Positions 7,747 through 16,858 of a DNA stretch of 24,118 nt are shown one piece after another. The position numbers were made by a program, and so were the translations under genes. The DNA is from Gemmatimonadota bacterium (GTDB lineage: Bacteria > GCA-2686955): positions 1 to 24,118 of the forward strand of contig NYZA01000173.1 in NCBI GenBank assembly GCA_002686955.1, written 5' to 3'. Numbering within the stretch: position 1 is the first letter of the stretch; every line of letters begins with the position of its first letter. The notes beneath the pieces were generated by a model. That model was not told where the DNA came from. It saw only the letters and a list, made by a program, of their open reading frames with translations, and made no database searches.

Positions 7747-9153
7747 TTGGAAGAGCGCGCGCCCTATCAGCCAGGCGCCCTGCTGAAGCTATCCGCCCCA
7801 CTCGTGGTCTCGTTCTGGATGCGCTCGGCGTTCACTTTCGTCGATACGATCTACGCCTCGACCTTGGGCGACGAGGCGATCGCGGCGATCGGTCTCTCGG
7901 TCCCGCTCGAGTTCGTTTTCATCGCCGTGTGGGTCGGTCTCTCGAACGGGCTGACCGCGACGCTCGGCGAGGCCTTTGGCGCCCGGGATGACGCCCGGGT
8001 CGATCGCCTACTTGGCGCGGCACGGGCCATGGTCTTCGTCATGATGCCCGCATTCGTCCTGCTCGGTGTCGCCGTCTGGTTCGTCGCGCCCGGGTTCGCG
8101 CTCGACCCGGTCGTGGCGCGGCATTTCGCCGTCTACGCCACCGTGCTCGTGGCGGGCACGGGCCTGACCGGATTCTGGTCGGTCCTTCCCGACTCGCTGA
8201 TCAAGGCGCACTACGATACCCGCGCCACGATGATCGCCGGTGTGGTCTCGAACATCGTGAATCTCGTCCTCAACACCGTCTTCCTTTTTGTCCTCGAATG
8301 GGGTGTGTTCGGGATTGCCCTGTCGACGGTGATCGGGCGCCTCGGCGGGTTGAGCTACGCCTTGTGGCGCGCGTCGGTGTTGGAAGGGGAACGGAAAAGG
8401 ACCTGGGCCACCGGACGACCCGGAGCGCCGGAGGGGCGATCGGCTGCGACGCGCTCGGGAGCCCGGCGGAACGCGGGCAGCGCGATTCTCGCATTGGCCC
8501 TGCCCGCATCTCTTTCGTTCGGCCTGATGGCCGCCGAATCCGGGATTGTCAATCGAATCCTGGCGGGTCTCGATTACGCCACGGCCGGGATCGCCGCATT
8601 CGCCATCTACCATCGGGTCGCCCTATTCGCCGGCATGCCGATGATCGCCGTCTCGGCGGCGGCGCTGCCCTTCTTCGCCCGCGCTTTCGGCGAGGGAGAT
8701 CTGCGTGCAATCCGCCGAGGCTTCGCCGAGGTGGCCAGGGCCTCCTTGGTCTACGTTCTCCTGGTGGTCGGGCCCGTGAGCTACTTCTCGGCCGGCTGGA
8801 TCGCCCGCGCACTGGCCGATTCCCCAGACACCATCACATTTGCGATCTTCGCTCTGCGAGCCGTTCCATTCGCGGCGTTGGCGACACTGCCTTTCGTCCT
8901 CTGCCGCCCGGTTTTCGACGGCATGCAACGGGGAGCGCCGGGCGCGGTCATGGCGGTCGTTCGCTTCGCGATCCTCACCTTCCCGTGCGCCTTCGGTGGC
9001 GCCTACGCGGCCCGGGCGGTCGGCCGACCTCCATTCGAAGGGCTGGTCGCGGGCCTGATCGTCGCCGGCCTCACGGCGTCGGGGGTTTTCTTGATCTGGA
9101 CCTACAAGGCCCTCGGTCACTACCCCGCCAAGACCACCCGACCCATCTCGTGA
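7747..9153 (+). CDS. MATE family multidrug/organic cation exporter
   Basis: This 468-residue inner-membrane antiporter has the two-bundle MATE architecture of about twelve helices. The first repeat opens with LLKLSAPLVVSFWMRSAF and VDTIYASTLGDEAIAAIG, and the second with AILALALPASLSFGLMAAES. These match the pseudo-symmetric MATE halves (P, DT and G positions). The two halves are joined by a long basic cytoplasmic loop (residues 212-240, many R, A and G). MATE proteins couple Na+ or H+ import to efflux of cationic drugs or metabolites; the substrate here is unknown. The TTG at 7747 has GAGG five bases upstream. The last 34 bases overlap the 3' end of the convergent thpR gene. Confidence 0.88.
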   Translation: MEERAPYQPGALLKLSAPLVVSFWMRSAFTFVDTIYASTLGDEAIAAIGLSVPLEFVFIAVWVGLSNGLTATLGEAFGARDDARVDRLLGAARAMVFVMMPAFVLLGVAVWFVAPGFALDPVVARHFAVYATVLVAGTGLTGFWSVLPDSLIKAHYDTRATMIAGVVSNIVNLVLNTVFLFVLEWGVFGIALSTVIGRLGGLSYALWRASVLEGERKRTWATGRPGAPEGRSAATRSGARRNAGSAILALALPASLSFGLMAAESGIVNRILAGLDYATAGIAAFAIYHRVALFAGMPMIAVSAAALPFFARAFGEGDLRAIRRGFAEVARASLVYVLLVVGPVSYFSAGWIARALADSPDTITFAIFALRAVPFAALATLPFVLCRPVFDGMQRGAPGAVMAVVRFAILTFPCAFGGAYAARAVGRPPFEGLVAGLIVAGLTASGVFLIWTYKALGHYPAKTTRPIS

Positions 9154-9683
9154 TGGACCGCTCCGCGGGGGGCGAGCTCGCTCTCGAAAAGCGTGACCTC
9201 GCGCACCGGAATCACGATCGGTGCTCCTTCGGAATGAGGCGATGGGACGGGGGACGGCGCCCGTCCGCGGAATCGCCCGAGCGTAAGGTGGGCGTTGAAG
9301 CGACGGCGCTCACGCGACATTCGGAGTTCGGCCAGCGCTTTCTCCACTTTGGCGGCGAGAATCCGCAGATCGGCATCGTGCTTCGGATGGAGCGCCATCA
9401 CGATCGGCCGGCGCCCGGGCGGAAAGGGAGCGAGGCGGTCCCACTCGGTCCGGAATGGGGGAACATCCCGGAGCTGCTCGCGAAGTGTGTCGCGAAGGGG
9501 AGCGACGAAGTTCGGGTCGATATCGCCCAGGAAGCGCAGAGTGACATGCCATGTCGCCGGAGCGGTCCAGCGAATCCGGTCGTCAGGCTCTCTGATACGG
9601 CTCACCCAGCCGGCGATCCGCTCCTTTGTCGGTCGATCGAGCTCGATCGCGATGAAGCTTCGGAGCTTCGGAACATCGCTCAC
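9120..9683 (-). CDS. thpR: RNA 2',3'-cyclic phosphodiesterase (2H phosphoesterase, ThpR/LigT)
   Basis: This 187-residue protein of the 2H phosphoesterase superfamily hydrolyses RNA 2',3'-cyclic phosphates; family members also show 2'-5' RNA ligase activity. It begins with LRSFIAIEL, typical of ThpR, and carries both HxT motifs: H46 in HVTLRFLG and H132 in HLTLGRFRG. The length is normal (about 180). The GTG at 9683 is preferred because it forms a GTGA overlap with the stop of the upstream PP2C gene and has AAGGA immediately before it. A longer frame would lie inside the phosphatase gene. It is the last gene of the clpB minus-strand cluster and overlaps the convergent MATE gene by 34 bases. 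Confidence 0.92.
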   Translation of the reverse strand: MSDVPKLRSFIAIELDRPTKERIAGWVSRIREPDDRIRWTAPATWHVTLRFLGDIDPNFVAPLRDTLREQLRDVPPFRTEWDRLAPFPPGRRPIVMALHPKHDADLRILAAKVEKALAELRMSRERRRFNAHLTLGRFRGRAPSPVPSPHSEGAPIVIPVREVTLFESELAPRGAVHHEMGRVVLAG

Positions 9684-10432
9684 TCCTTGGTGCGACCCAC
9701 GATCACGACCGTGACATTGTCTTCGCCGCCGGCTTCGAGGGCTGCTCCGATGAGGGCGCGGCACGCCTCCTCGGCGCCAGATTCTCGATCGAGGATCGCC
9801 CGGATCTGAGCATCGGTCAGCATGCCGGTGAGGCCGTCGGTGCAGAGAATGAGTCGGTCCCCCGGATCGAGCTGGAGCGGTTCCGGATTCCGAGACACTT
9901 CCAGAATCGGCGTGGCCCCGAGCGCCATCGTGATGATGTTTCGTTCCGGATGGGTGCGGGCCGCCTCTTCGCTAATCAGGCCCGCGTCGATCATCGCCTG
10001 TGTCTTCGAATGATCGCGGGTCAGTAGCTTCAGTCCCGAAGGGTTGTGCAGGTAGATGCGGCTGTCCCCTATATGGCCCCACCAGGCCGAGGCGCCGTCG
10101 ATGTAGACGGCCACGCAGGTCGTACCCATGCCGAAGAGCGACGCGGGATCGGTCATCGAGCGAACACGGATCGTATCGTGGGCCGATCGGAAGGCCAGAT
10201 CGAAGCGCTTTCGCACGATGTCGTGATCGAGCTTCGGCCCGCCGAAGGCCTCGACGACGGAGCGCACCGCGAGCTCGCTCGCGATCTCGCCCCCGTTGTG
10301 GCCCCCCATGCCGTCCGCCACGACGTAGAGAGAGCGCGCTTCGTCGAACCTCTCCATCGCGAAGAAGTCCTGATTCTCCGCGCGCACTTTTCCGACATCG
10401 GTCGCGCCGTGGACTACGAGTTGTGCTGACAA
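9680..10432 (-). CDS. PP2C-type protein serine/threonine phosphatase (PrpC/Stp-like)
   Basis: This 250-residue single-domain metal-dependent phosphatase is of normal length for bacterial PrpC/Stp. It has all the PP2C motifs in order: TDVGKVRAENQD (11-22), VADGMGGHNGGE with metal ligands D40 and G41, GDSR (122-125), CTDGL with D199, and GGEDNVTVV with D238. It is predicted cytoplasmic, with no membrane helix, and would reverse Hanks-type Ser/Thr phosphorylation. The partner kinase is not in this window. The TTG at 10432 has GGAGG six bases upstream. The gene overlaps thpR by four bases and lies 66 bp after the repeat-protein gene, in a gap that holds a promoter-like element. Confidence 0.92.
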   Translation of the reverse strand: MSAQLVVHGATDVGKVRAENQDFFAMERFDEARSLYVVADGMGGHNGGEIASELAVRSVVEAFGGPKLDHDIVRKRFDLAFRSAHDTIRVRSMTDPASLFGMGTTCVAVYIDGASAWWGHIGDSRIYLHNPSGLKLLTRDHSKTQAMIDAGLISEEAARTHPERNIITMALGATPILEVSRNPEPLQLDPGDRLILCTDGLTGMLTDAQIRAILDRESGAEEACRALIGAALEAGGEDNVTVVIVGRTKE

Positions 10433-10483
10433 CAGTTGCCTCCGAACCCTCGAATTGCGATCAAAGTACCACCTCTGCCTTCT

Positions 10484-10512
10484 ATTGTATGCTGACCATC
10501 AGTCCTTCACGA
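10484..10512 (-). promoter_or_regulatory. Possible promoter for the PP2C-thpR pair
   Basis: On the minus strand, TACAAT (10489-10484) is a good -10 box, with the weak -35 candidate TCGTGA (10512-10507) 17 bp upstream. It would start transcription about 45 bases before the phosphatase TTG codon, allowing expression apart from clpB. Confidence 0.33.
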
Positions 10513-11251
10513 TGTCGAGTTTCGGCTGATCTTCCAGGCCCAGCCGAATCGATGCCCTTCTCGCGCCGCCGGCGTCGAAGAGCTCGATGGCGGTGCCGCT
10601 CTGGTTGCCGGCCCGCATCAGAGCCCGCACGCGTGCCTGAGCGTCGCTCAATCGAAGATGTGCTCCGGCCTTCGAAACCGCCGCGCCGAGTCGCTCTCCC
10701 CCCTCGGCGTCGGAAAGGGTCAGATTCGGCTCGCCGCGCACCAAGCCCAAGTTGGCGCGAGGTTGATCGTTCTCGTCGCTCAAAGTGATGGCCGGCCCAT
10801 TCTCGGTCGAAGCGATCAGGAGATCGGGACTCTCCGGCTTCGGGCCGAGGCTGAGCCCCGCGCCCTCACCGATCGTGCCGAAATGCCCCTTGATCCGGCC
10901 CCGTCCGTCGAGCGTCTGGAGGCCGGTCTGCGAAAGCCGGGCTGTCGGATCGCCTTGCTCGGAATAGAGATAGACGCCCGGAACGCCGTCCTCCACCCGA
11001 AGGGCGACCCTTTGGCGCCCCCGGTCATCGGTCACGACGACCTCCTTCGCATAGAGGGTGCTCGTATCGGCGCTCAGCGGCGAATCGGAGACACCGCCGC
11101 CCTGATAGATCAAATAGACGATCATTGGGCCGAATCCACCCGCGATCACGACTCCGATAGCCAGGAAGGTGAACTGTTTCAGGCGCTTGATTTCTGCTTC
11201 CAGCCCGCGGAGCCGGCGGTCGAATTGAGCGGAATCGTCGTGAGATCGCAT
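10499..11251 (-). CDS. Membrane-anchored protein with degenerate beta-strand repeats
   Basis: This 250-residue protein has a charged N-terminal helix (residues 8-26, coiled-coil-like), one transmembrane segment (about 27-49, FLAIGVVIAGGFGPMIVYLI) and a long exported part. The exported part is built from four or five degenerate repeats of about 25 residues, each with an L-x-L-x-D turn followed by an R: for example VVTDDRGRQRVAL, ITLSDENDQPRANL, LTLSDAEGGERLGAA, LRLSDAQARVRAL and IELFDAGGARRASI. This periodicity suggests a small beta-solenoid or stacked hairpins. Similar repeat proteins are common in planctomycete and candidate-phylum genomes and have no known function. The ATG at 11251 has GGAG six bases upstream. 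It lies 25 bp after clpB on the same strand. Confidence 0.78.
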   Translation of the reverse strand: MRSHDDSAQFDRRLRGLEAEIKRLKQFTFLAIGVVIAGGFGPMIVYLIYQGGGVSDSPLSADTSTLYAKEVVVTDDRGRQRVALRVEDGVPGVYLYSEQGDPTARLSQTGLQTLDGRGRIKGHFGTIGEGAGLSLGPKPESPDLLIASTENGPAITLSDENDQPRANLGLVRGEPNLTLSDAEGGERLGAAVSKAGAHLRLSDAQARVRALMRAGNQSGTAIELFDAGGARRASIRLGLEDQPKLDIVKD

Positions 11252-11276
11252 CGATGTCTCCGGTTTGCCGCGAATC

Positions 11277-13919
11277 CTAGCCTACTCCCGCGGCCACCGG
11301 CGAATCGCTGATGCTCCGCTCGCTCCCGAATTGGAGCGCATCGCCTCTCAGCTCGACTCGCACCGAATCCCCATCGCGCACATCGCCCGCCACGATCGCC
11401 CGTGCGAGCGGCGTCTCCACTTCGCCGGCGATCAGGCGTTTCAGGGGACGTGCACCGAAAGCGGGATCGAAGCCCTTGCGGGCGAGCCACCGGCGGGCGT
11501 CGGCGTCGAGCTCGATCGAGATTCGCTGCTCTTCGAGACGGCCGCGAAGCTCGGCCAGGAGCAGATCGGCGATCCGCTCGATTTCCGTCTCTTGAAGCGG
11601 TTTGAAGAGAACGGTTTCGTCGAGACGGTTGAGGAACTCGGGCCGGAAGGTCGAGCGAAGCTCCCGATCGATCGCCGAGCGCAGATCACCGGGGATCGAG
11701 CCGTCGCTGGATGCGCGCTCGAGAAGCAGCGGACCGGCCAGATTCGACGTGAGGACGATCACCGTGTTCTTGAAATCGACCTCGCGACCGTGCGAATCGG
11801 TCAACCGCCCCTCGTCGAGCACCTGTAGGAGCGTGCCCCAGACCTCGGGATGCGCCTTCTCGATCTCGTCGAAAAGAACAACGGCGTAGGGGCAACGGCG
11901 GACCGCTTCGGTGAGCTGTCCCCCATCCTCGAAGCCGACGTAGCCCGGCGGAGCGCCGATCATGCGGGCGACGGAGTGTCGCTCCATGTACTCCGACATG
12001 TCGAGGCGGACCATGCGCGACTCGTCGTCGAACAGGGCATGGGCCAGCGCCCGAGCGAGCTGCGTTTTGCCCACACCGGTCGGGCCGAGAAAGAGAAACG
12101 ATCCGACCGGCCGCTGTTGGTCCTTCACGCCGGCCCGCGCCCGCAAGACCGCATCGGCGACGACCCGCACCGCTTCGTCCTGGCCAATCACCCGTTCGTG
12201 CAAGAGTTCATCCAGGCGGAGAAGCTTCTCGCGTTCCCCCTCTTCGAGTCGGCTCACGGGCACGCCGGTCCACCTTGATACAACATGGGCGACGGCGTCG
12301 GCGCCCACCTCTTCGCGCAGCAAGGCTCCTTCGGCACGGGCTACGAGTGTCGCTTTCTTCTCCGCGGCCTCCAGCTCCGCCTCCAGCTTTACTTGGGAGC
12401 CGTAGCGCAGCTCGGCCAGCTTCGCCAAATCGTGCGTGCGTTCCGCCTCGCCCATCTCGCGTCGCAGAGATTCGAGCTCTTCCTTCAGAGCGCCAACGCG
12501 AGTAAGCGTGCCTTTTTCTCGCTCCCAACGCGCGCGCAGGGCATCGGATTGCTCGCGCAGTGACGCAAGCTGGGAGTGCAGCTCCGCCAAACGTGCCTTC
12601 GATGCGGCATCCTTCTCTTTGTTCAGAGCTTGTTCCTCGATCTCCAACTGCAACACTTTGCGGTTGGCATCGTCGACCGCCGCGGGCATCGAGTCGATCT
12701 CGGTTCGCAGACATGCCGTCGCCTCGTCGATCAGATCGATCGCTTTATCGGGAAGGAAGCGATCGCCGATATATCGATTCGACAGTGTCGCTGCCGCCAC
12801 CAGCGCGGAGTCGGCAATGCGTACACCGTGGTGGATTTCGTAGCGTTCCTTCAGCCCACGCAGAATCGAAACTGTGTCTTCGACCGTAGGCTCGCCCACG
12901 AGCACCGGCTGAAAGCGACGCTCGAGCGCCGCGTCCTTTTCGATGTTCTTACGGTATTCGTCGAGCGTTGTGGCGCCGATGCAGTGTAGGGCGCCCCGGG
13001 CCAGAAGCGGCTTCAGCAGATTCCCGGCGTCCATTGCCCCCTCCGTCTTCCCCGCGCCGACGATCGTATGCACCTCGTCGATGAAGAGGAGGATTCGACC
13101 ATCGGCCTCGGTGACATCGGCCAGAACCGCCTTGAGGCGTTCCTCGAACTCGCCGCGGTATTTGGCTCCGGCGACGAGGGCGCCCATGTCGAGCGCGAAG
13201 ATAGACCGTTCCTTCAATCCCTCGGGCACGTCGCCCCGGAGCACGCGGGCCGCCAACCCCTCGACGATCGCGGTCTTGCCCACGCCCGGTTCGCCGATGA
13301 GGACCGGGTTGTTCTTGGTGCGGCGGCTCAACACCTGGATCACCCTTCGGATCTCGTCGTCTCGGCCGATCACGGGATCGAGACGGCCCTCGCGCGCCTC
13401 CGCCACGAGATCGCGACCGAAGCGCTCCAGCGCGTCGTAGGTGGCTTCGGGGTTCTCGCTGGTGACACGCCTCCCACCGCGCATGGTCTTTAGCTCGCCG
13501 AGCAGCGCATCTCGAGTGACGCCGGCATCGCGCAGTGCCCGACCAGCGGCTCCGTCTCGGTCGTCCTCCACGAAAGCAAGCAGCAAATGCTCACTGGAAA
13601 CATACTCGTCGCCGAGCTTGCGCGCTTCGGCATCGGCGTGGGCGAGGGTGCGGGCCAGCGAGCCGGACAATCGTAGATCGCCCGCCCCCGGTCCGCTGAC
13701 CGAGGGGGCCGATTCGAGATCTTCGGCGAGACCGACCCTGAGGGCGCCCGGGTCGGCGCCCAACCTTTCGAGCAGCCGAGGGGCGAGCCCACCGGGTTGA
13801 TCCAGAAGAGCGAGAAGCAGGTGCTCGCCCTTCAGCTCCTGATGGGCGCGCTTCAAGGCGTCCGCTTGTGCGCTCGCGAGAGCTGCTCGAACCATCTCTG
13901 TGTAGCGAGTGGGGTCCAT
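11277..13919 (-). CDS. clpB: ATP-dependent chaperone ClpB
   Basis: This 880-residue Hsp100 disaggregase works with DnaK/DnaJ/GrpE to rescue aggregated proteins. Clp_N repeats fill residues 1-145. The first AAA+ module has Walker A GEPGVGKT (209-216) and Walker B ILLFIDE (276-282). The coiled-coil M-domain (about 405-530) distinguishes ClpB from ClpA and ClpC. The second AAA+ module has Walker A GPTGVGKT (612-619) and Walker [15 protein letters not shown] ClpB C-terminal small domain completes it. There is no ClpP-docking IGF loop evident. The ATG at 13919 has a strong AAAGGAGG site; an upstream in-frame start at 13988 adds 23 residues unlike the family. No CIRCE element or clear sigma-32 promoter is visible in the 183-bp divergent gap to the glycosyltransferase gene. 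Confidence 0.96.
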   Translation of the reverse strand: MDPTRYTEMVRAALASAQADALKRAHQELKGEHLLLALLDQPGGLAPRLLERLGADPGALRVGLAEDLESAPSVSGPGAGDLRLSGSLARTLAHADAEARKLGDEYVSSEHLLLAFVEDDRDGAAGRALRDAGVTRDALLGELKTMRGGRRVTSENPEATYDALERFGRDLVAEAREGRLDPVIGRDDEIRRVIQVLSRRTKNNPVLIGEPGVGKTAIVEGLAARVLRGDVPEGLKERSIFALDMGALVAGAKYRGEFEERLKAVLADVTEADGRILLFIDEVHTIVGAGKTEGAMDAGNLLKPLLARGALHCIGATTLDEYRKNIEKDAALERRFQPVLVGEPTVEDTVSILRGLKERYEIHHGVRIADSALVAAATLSNRYIGDRFLPDKAIDLIDEATACLRTEIDSMPAAVDDANRKVLQLEIEEQALNKEKDAASKARLAELHSQLASLREQSDALRARWEREKGTLTRVGALKEELESLRREMGEAERTHDLAKLAELRYGSQVKLEAELEAAEKKATLVARAEGALLREEVGADAVAHVVSRWTGVPVSRLEEGEREKLLRLDELLHERVIGQDEAVRVVADAVLRARAGVKDQQRPVGSFLFLGPTGVGKTQLARALAHALFDDESRMVRLDMSEYMERHSVARMIGAPPGYVGFEDGGQLTEAVRRCPYAVVLFDEIEKAHPEVWGTLLQVLDEGRLTDSHGREVDFKNTVIVLTSNLAGPLLLERASSDGSIPGDLRSAIDRELRSTFRPEFLNRLDETVLFKPLQETEIERIADLLLAELRGRLEEQRISIELDADARRWLARKGFDPAFGARPLKRLIAGEVETPLARAIVAGDVRDGDSVRVELRGDALQFGSERSISDSPVAAGVG

Positions 13920-14102
13920 TCTTGCCTCCTTTTGGACGGGGAATCGGCACCAGCCGTAGAGGAGCGCAAGTTCCAGGCCGGACTCCAAGAGGCCAAATCA
14001 CAAGGGCCAAGGGGGAGGACCCATCGGCCGTGCTGCCATAATGACGCAATGCACGCCAATCTGGCAGACGGTCCGCCGAGGCGTATCGGCTAGGCTTTCG
14101 GC

Positions 14103-14855
14103 ATGAGTAAGTCGCCCGACCTGTCGCTCGTGATTCCGGCGTACAACGAACAAGGTCGCATCGCGAGCTCGCTCGACGCGATCGCCGATTTCCTGGGCCG
14201 GCGCGACGGTGATAGTGAGTTGATCGTCGTGGACGACGGATCGGTCGATGGCACCGCGCGGGTCGTGCGCTCTCATGCGGCGTTCGGCGGGCTCCTGCGA
14301 CTGATCCAGCTCCCGGCGAACCGGGGCAAGGGAGCGGCGATTCGGGAAGGAGTGTTGGCCTCGCGCGGTCGTAGAGTGCTCTTCTCCGATGCCGATCTTT
14401 CCACCCCCCTCTCCGAACTGGCCAAGCTCGAAGCCGCCCTGGCGGATGGCATCGAGATCGCCGTGGCCTCGCGGGCGCGACGGGGAGCCGAGCTGCGCGA
14501 GCGCCAGCCCTTTTACCGCGTGTTGATGGGGAAGACCTTCAACAAGATGGTGCAGCTCTTCGCGACACCCGGGATCGCTGATACGCAATGTGGGTTCAAG
14601 CTCTTCGACGGTGATGTCGCCCGGCGGGTCTTCACCCTGTCGAAGATCGACGGCTTCGGATTCGACGTCGAGATACTTTTTTTGGCCAGGACGGCCGGCT
14701 TTTCCATCCGCGAGATCCCGGTTGTCTGGATCAACGATCCTCACAGCACCGTCAATCCGATAAGAGACAGTATTCTAACGTTTCTCGATCTTGTGCGCAT
14801 CCGCATTCATCGCTACGATCCGCTTCCTCCTCCGTCTACCCCCGACACCGAGTGA
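14103..14855 (+). CDS. Family 2 glycosyltransferase, dolichyl-phosphate glucosyl/mannosyl-synthase type
   Basis: This 250-residue GT-A fold enzyme is similar to the ALG5/DPG-synthase branch of GT2, which transfers a hexose from a nucleotide sugar to a polyprenyl phosphate at the cytoplasmic membrane face. Conserved elements are SLVIPAYNE (8-16), IVVDDGSVDGT (41-51), NRGKGAAIREG, the metal-binding FSDADLSTP (94-102) and the branch signature TQCGFKLF. No C-terminal membrane helices are present, as in soluble or peripheral members. The ATG at 14103 gives the normal N-terminus. The stop overlaps the next start (GTGA), so it is coupled to a secreted protein gene. The substrate cannot be inferred. 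Confidence 0.9.
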   Translation: MSKSPDLSLVIPAYNEQGRIASSLDAIADFLGRRDGDSELIVVDDGSVDGTARVVRSHAAFGGLLRLIQLPANRGKGAAIREGVLASRGRRVLFSDADLSTPLSELAKLEAALADGIEIAVASRARRGAELRERQPFYRVLMGKTFNKMVQLFATPGIADTQCGFKLFDGDVARRVFTLSKIDGFGFDVEILFLARTAGFSIREIPVVWINDPHSTVNPIRDSILTFLDLVRIRIHRYDPLPPPSTPDTE

Positions 14856-15850
14856 GATCCATGTTCGACTTCAGATTCGCTCTGGCGATACTCGCCGCCA
14901 CCACGCTTTTCATCGACTTAGCGTCGGCCCAGCCCGCCGTGATTCCACCCGCCGTTCTCGATAAAGCTCAGGAGCTCAGCGGCAAGGAAGATTCCAGGCG
15001 AGAGGTGTTGGAAAATGCGTTGCAATGGCGTTTTCGCCCCAGAGAAGGGGAGCAGCGGGTGTTGTTTCGCGAAACCGTCTCGATATCGGGAACGACGGTG
15101 CAAGGAACGCCGATGCGCGAGGAGTGGGAGCGGGGGTACACGCAGACGGAGTCGACTCGCAAGGCCGGGGCGGCGTGGGGAATCACTACGACACTCACGC
15201 ACATCGAGGGGTTTCGAAACGGCAAGCTGGTCGAAGACCCGGTCGCGGAGGCGTTCATGGGAAAGTCGGTGCTGCTCTCGATTGGCGAGGACGGGAACTT
15301 GGCATCGATGGCGGGGGTCGAAACGGCGATCCAAGAGGTTCGCGCGAGCATTGGGGTCGAAGCCGCGACCTCAGCCGGTGACAAGCTGAGTGTCGAAACA
15401 GTGCGACGGCAGGTCGGGGCCCGGTTCCAGGAGCGCTACCTCGATGTCATTGGACGGCCGCTCACCGAGGACGCCTGGATCGTCAGGGGCCGTCGATTCC
15501 GAGCTCCGACGGGTAACGACATAGAAGGTGTTACGGCAATCAAGCTCGATAGCTACGAAGAGATCGATGGCGTGCGCTGCGCACGGATACGCGTCGATCA
15601 GGGCGGTACACCCGACGATTTCAAGGATGAAGGCGCGAAGGGAGCGGTAGAGACATACTTCAAGGCGGCGGGGCATCCTCCAAGAGCTCCATCGGGCGCC
15701 GTGCTGGGAGGGAGCACCTACTGGTTCGAGGTCGAAACCGGAATGATGAAGCGGATTCGGAGGAAGATGAGCGGTGAGAGTCGGAGACGACTGGGGGCGC
15801 GCGCCGAATCGATCCACTTCACAGTCGAGCGCCGCACCGATTTTCGGTAG
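14852..15850 (+). CDS. Exported protein of unknown function
   Basis: This protein is about 330 residues with a Sec signal peptide (hydrophobic FALAILAATTLFIDLASA, cleavage likely before QPAV). The mature part is hydrophilic and probably beta-rich, with the segments GEQRVLFRETVSISGTTVQG, GFRNGKLVED and LLSIGEDGNL. It resembles the many periplasmic or lipoprotein-like proteins of uncultured bacteria that carry lipocalin/LolA-like beta sheets, but I do not recognise a specific family. GTG 14852 gives a 4-nt overlap with the glycosyltransferase stop; ATG 14861, three codons later, is an alternative that keeps the signal peptide. The gene sits 22 bp before the aldo/keto reductase. Confidence 0.75.
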   Translation: MRSMFDFRFALAILAATTLFIDLASAQPAVIPPAVLDKAQELSGKEDSRREVLENALQWRFRPREGEQRVLFRETVSISGTTVQGTPMREEWERGYTQTESTRKAGAAWGITTTLTHIEGFRNGKLVEDPVAEAFMGKSVLLSIGEDGNLASMAGVETAIQEVRASIGVEAATSAGDKLSVETVRRQVGARFQERYLDVIGRPLTEDAWIVRGRRFRAPTGNDIEGVTAIKLDSYEEIDGVRCARIRVDQGGTPDDFKDEGAKGAVETYFKAAGHPPRAPSGAVLGGSTYWFEVETGMMKRIRRKMSGESRRRLGARAESIHFTVERRTDFR

Positions 15851-15872
15851 CAAGAAAGAACCGGGGACCACA

Positions 15873-16829
15873 GTGCAATACCGATACCTTGGCAAGAGCG
15901 GACTCAGGATCAGCAATCTGGCTCTCGGAAGCTGGCTCACCTACGGATCGAAGGTCGATGTCGGTGGCACGCGATCGTGTATCGATGCAGCGCTAGACGC
16001 GGGTGTGAACTTCATCGATACGGCCGATGTGTACAGCTTTGGCGACGCGGAGAAGGTCTTGGGACGGGCATTGGAAGGACGCGCTCGATCCCATCTGGTG
16101 TTGGCGACCAAGTGTTTCTTCCCGATGAGCGACGATCCGAACGATCGCGGGCTATCGAGAAAGCACATGGTGGAGTCGGCCGATGCGAGCCTCGGGCGCC
16201 TGCGAACCGACTACATCGATCTCTATCAGTGCCATCGCTTCGATGAGCGTTCCCCCTTGGCTGAGCTGGTGCATACGATCGGTCTGCTCATGAACCGAGG
16301 GAAGATCCTCTACTGGGGAGTAAGCTGCTGGAGCGCGGAACAGATCCGCGAGGTGTGCCGGCTCTGCGATTCGATGGGCGTTCCACGTCCGATTTCGAAT
16401 CAGCCTCCGTACAATCTGCTCGAGCGGGGAATCGAGGAATCGGTGGTGCCGGCCTCGATTGAAGAGGGGCTGGGGCAGGTGGTCTTCAGCCCCTTGGCGC
16501 AGGGGATGTTGACGGGCAAGTATGAGAAGGGATCGATCCCGGAAGGGAGCCGGGCGTCGGAAGAACGGGACGGGGTGTGGCTGCGGCCATGGATGCGCGA
16601 AGAGGTGTTCGAGGCGGTCGACCGGGTCCGGGAGGTGGCGGACGAGCTGGGAACGACGCTCGCGCGGTTGGCGCTGGCCTGGTGCGCCCACAAGCCGGGG
16701 ATCGATTCGGTGGTTTTCGGCGCGTCGTCGGTCAGGCAGGTGGAAGAGAATGCCGCGGCCGCGGAAGTGTCGCTATCGGATGAGGCGGTGGAGCGGGTCG
16801 AGGCGGCTGTGGGGGGGGTGCGCCTGTAG
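15873..16829 (+). CDS. Aldo/keto reductase (Kv-beta/YghZ-like)
   Basis: This 318-residue NADPH-dependent (beta/alpha)8 oxidoreductase has the full catalytic tetrad: D49 (FIDTADVYS), Y54, K80 (ATKCFF) and H121 (YQCHRFD). The sequence pattern MQYRYLGKSGLRISNLALGSW and the segment NQPPYNLLERGIE match the Kv-channel-beta/YghZ branch, which reduces aldehydes such as methylglyoxal. The actual substrate here is unknown. The GTG at 15873 is chosen because it gives the family N-terminus and has GGGGA five bases upstream; an upstream extension lies inside the preceding gene. Third gene of the plus-strand cluster, it converges on the amylase gene with a 29-bp gap. Confidence 0.93.
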   Translation: MQYRYLGKSGLRISNLALGSWLTYGSKVDVGGTRSCIDAALDAGVNFIDTADVYSFGDAEKVLGRALEGRARSHLVLATKCFFPMSDDPNDRGLSRKHMVESADASLGRLRTDYIDLYQCHRFDERSPLAELVHTIGLLMNRGKILYWGVSCWSAEQIREVCRLCDSMGVPRPISNQPPYNLLERGIEESVVPASIEEGLGQVVFSPLAQGMLTGKYEKGSIPEGSRASEERDGVWLRPWMREEVFEAVDRVREVADELGTTLARLALAWCAHKPGIDSVVFGASSVRQVEENAAAAEVSLSDEAVERVEAAVGGVRL

Positions 16830-16858
16830 ATGGCGGGGAATGAAGCTGGGCGCGCGGG

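Noticed and set aside
8298-9809. A 503-codon plus-strand frame across the MATE and thpR genes
   Set aside because: Arg/Gly-rich composition with no motif, while both overlapping genes have full family signatures.
13920-14102. CIRCE or sigma-32 heat-shock promoter before clpB
   Set aside because: I found no TTAGCACTC/GAGTGCTAA inverted repeat and no convincing CTTGAA...CCCCAT pair.
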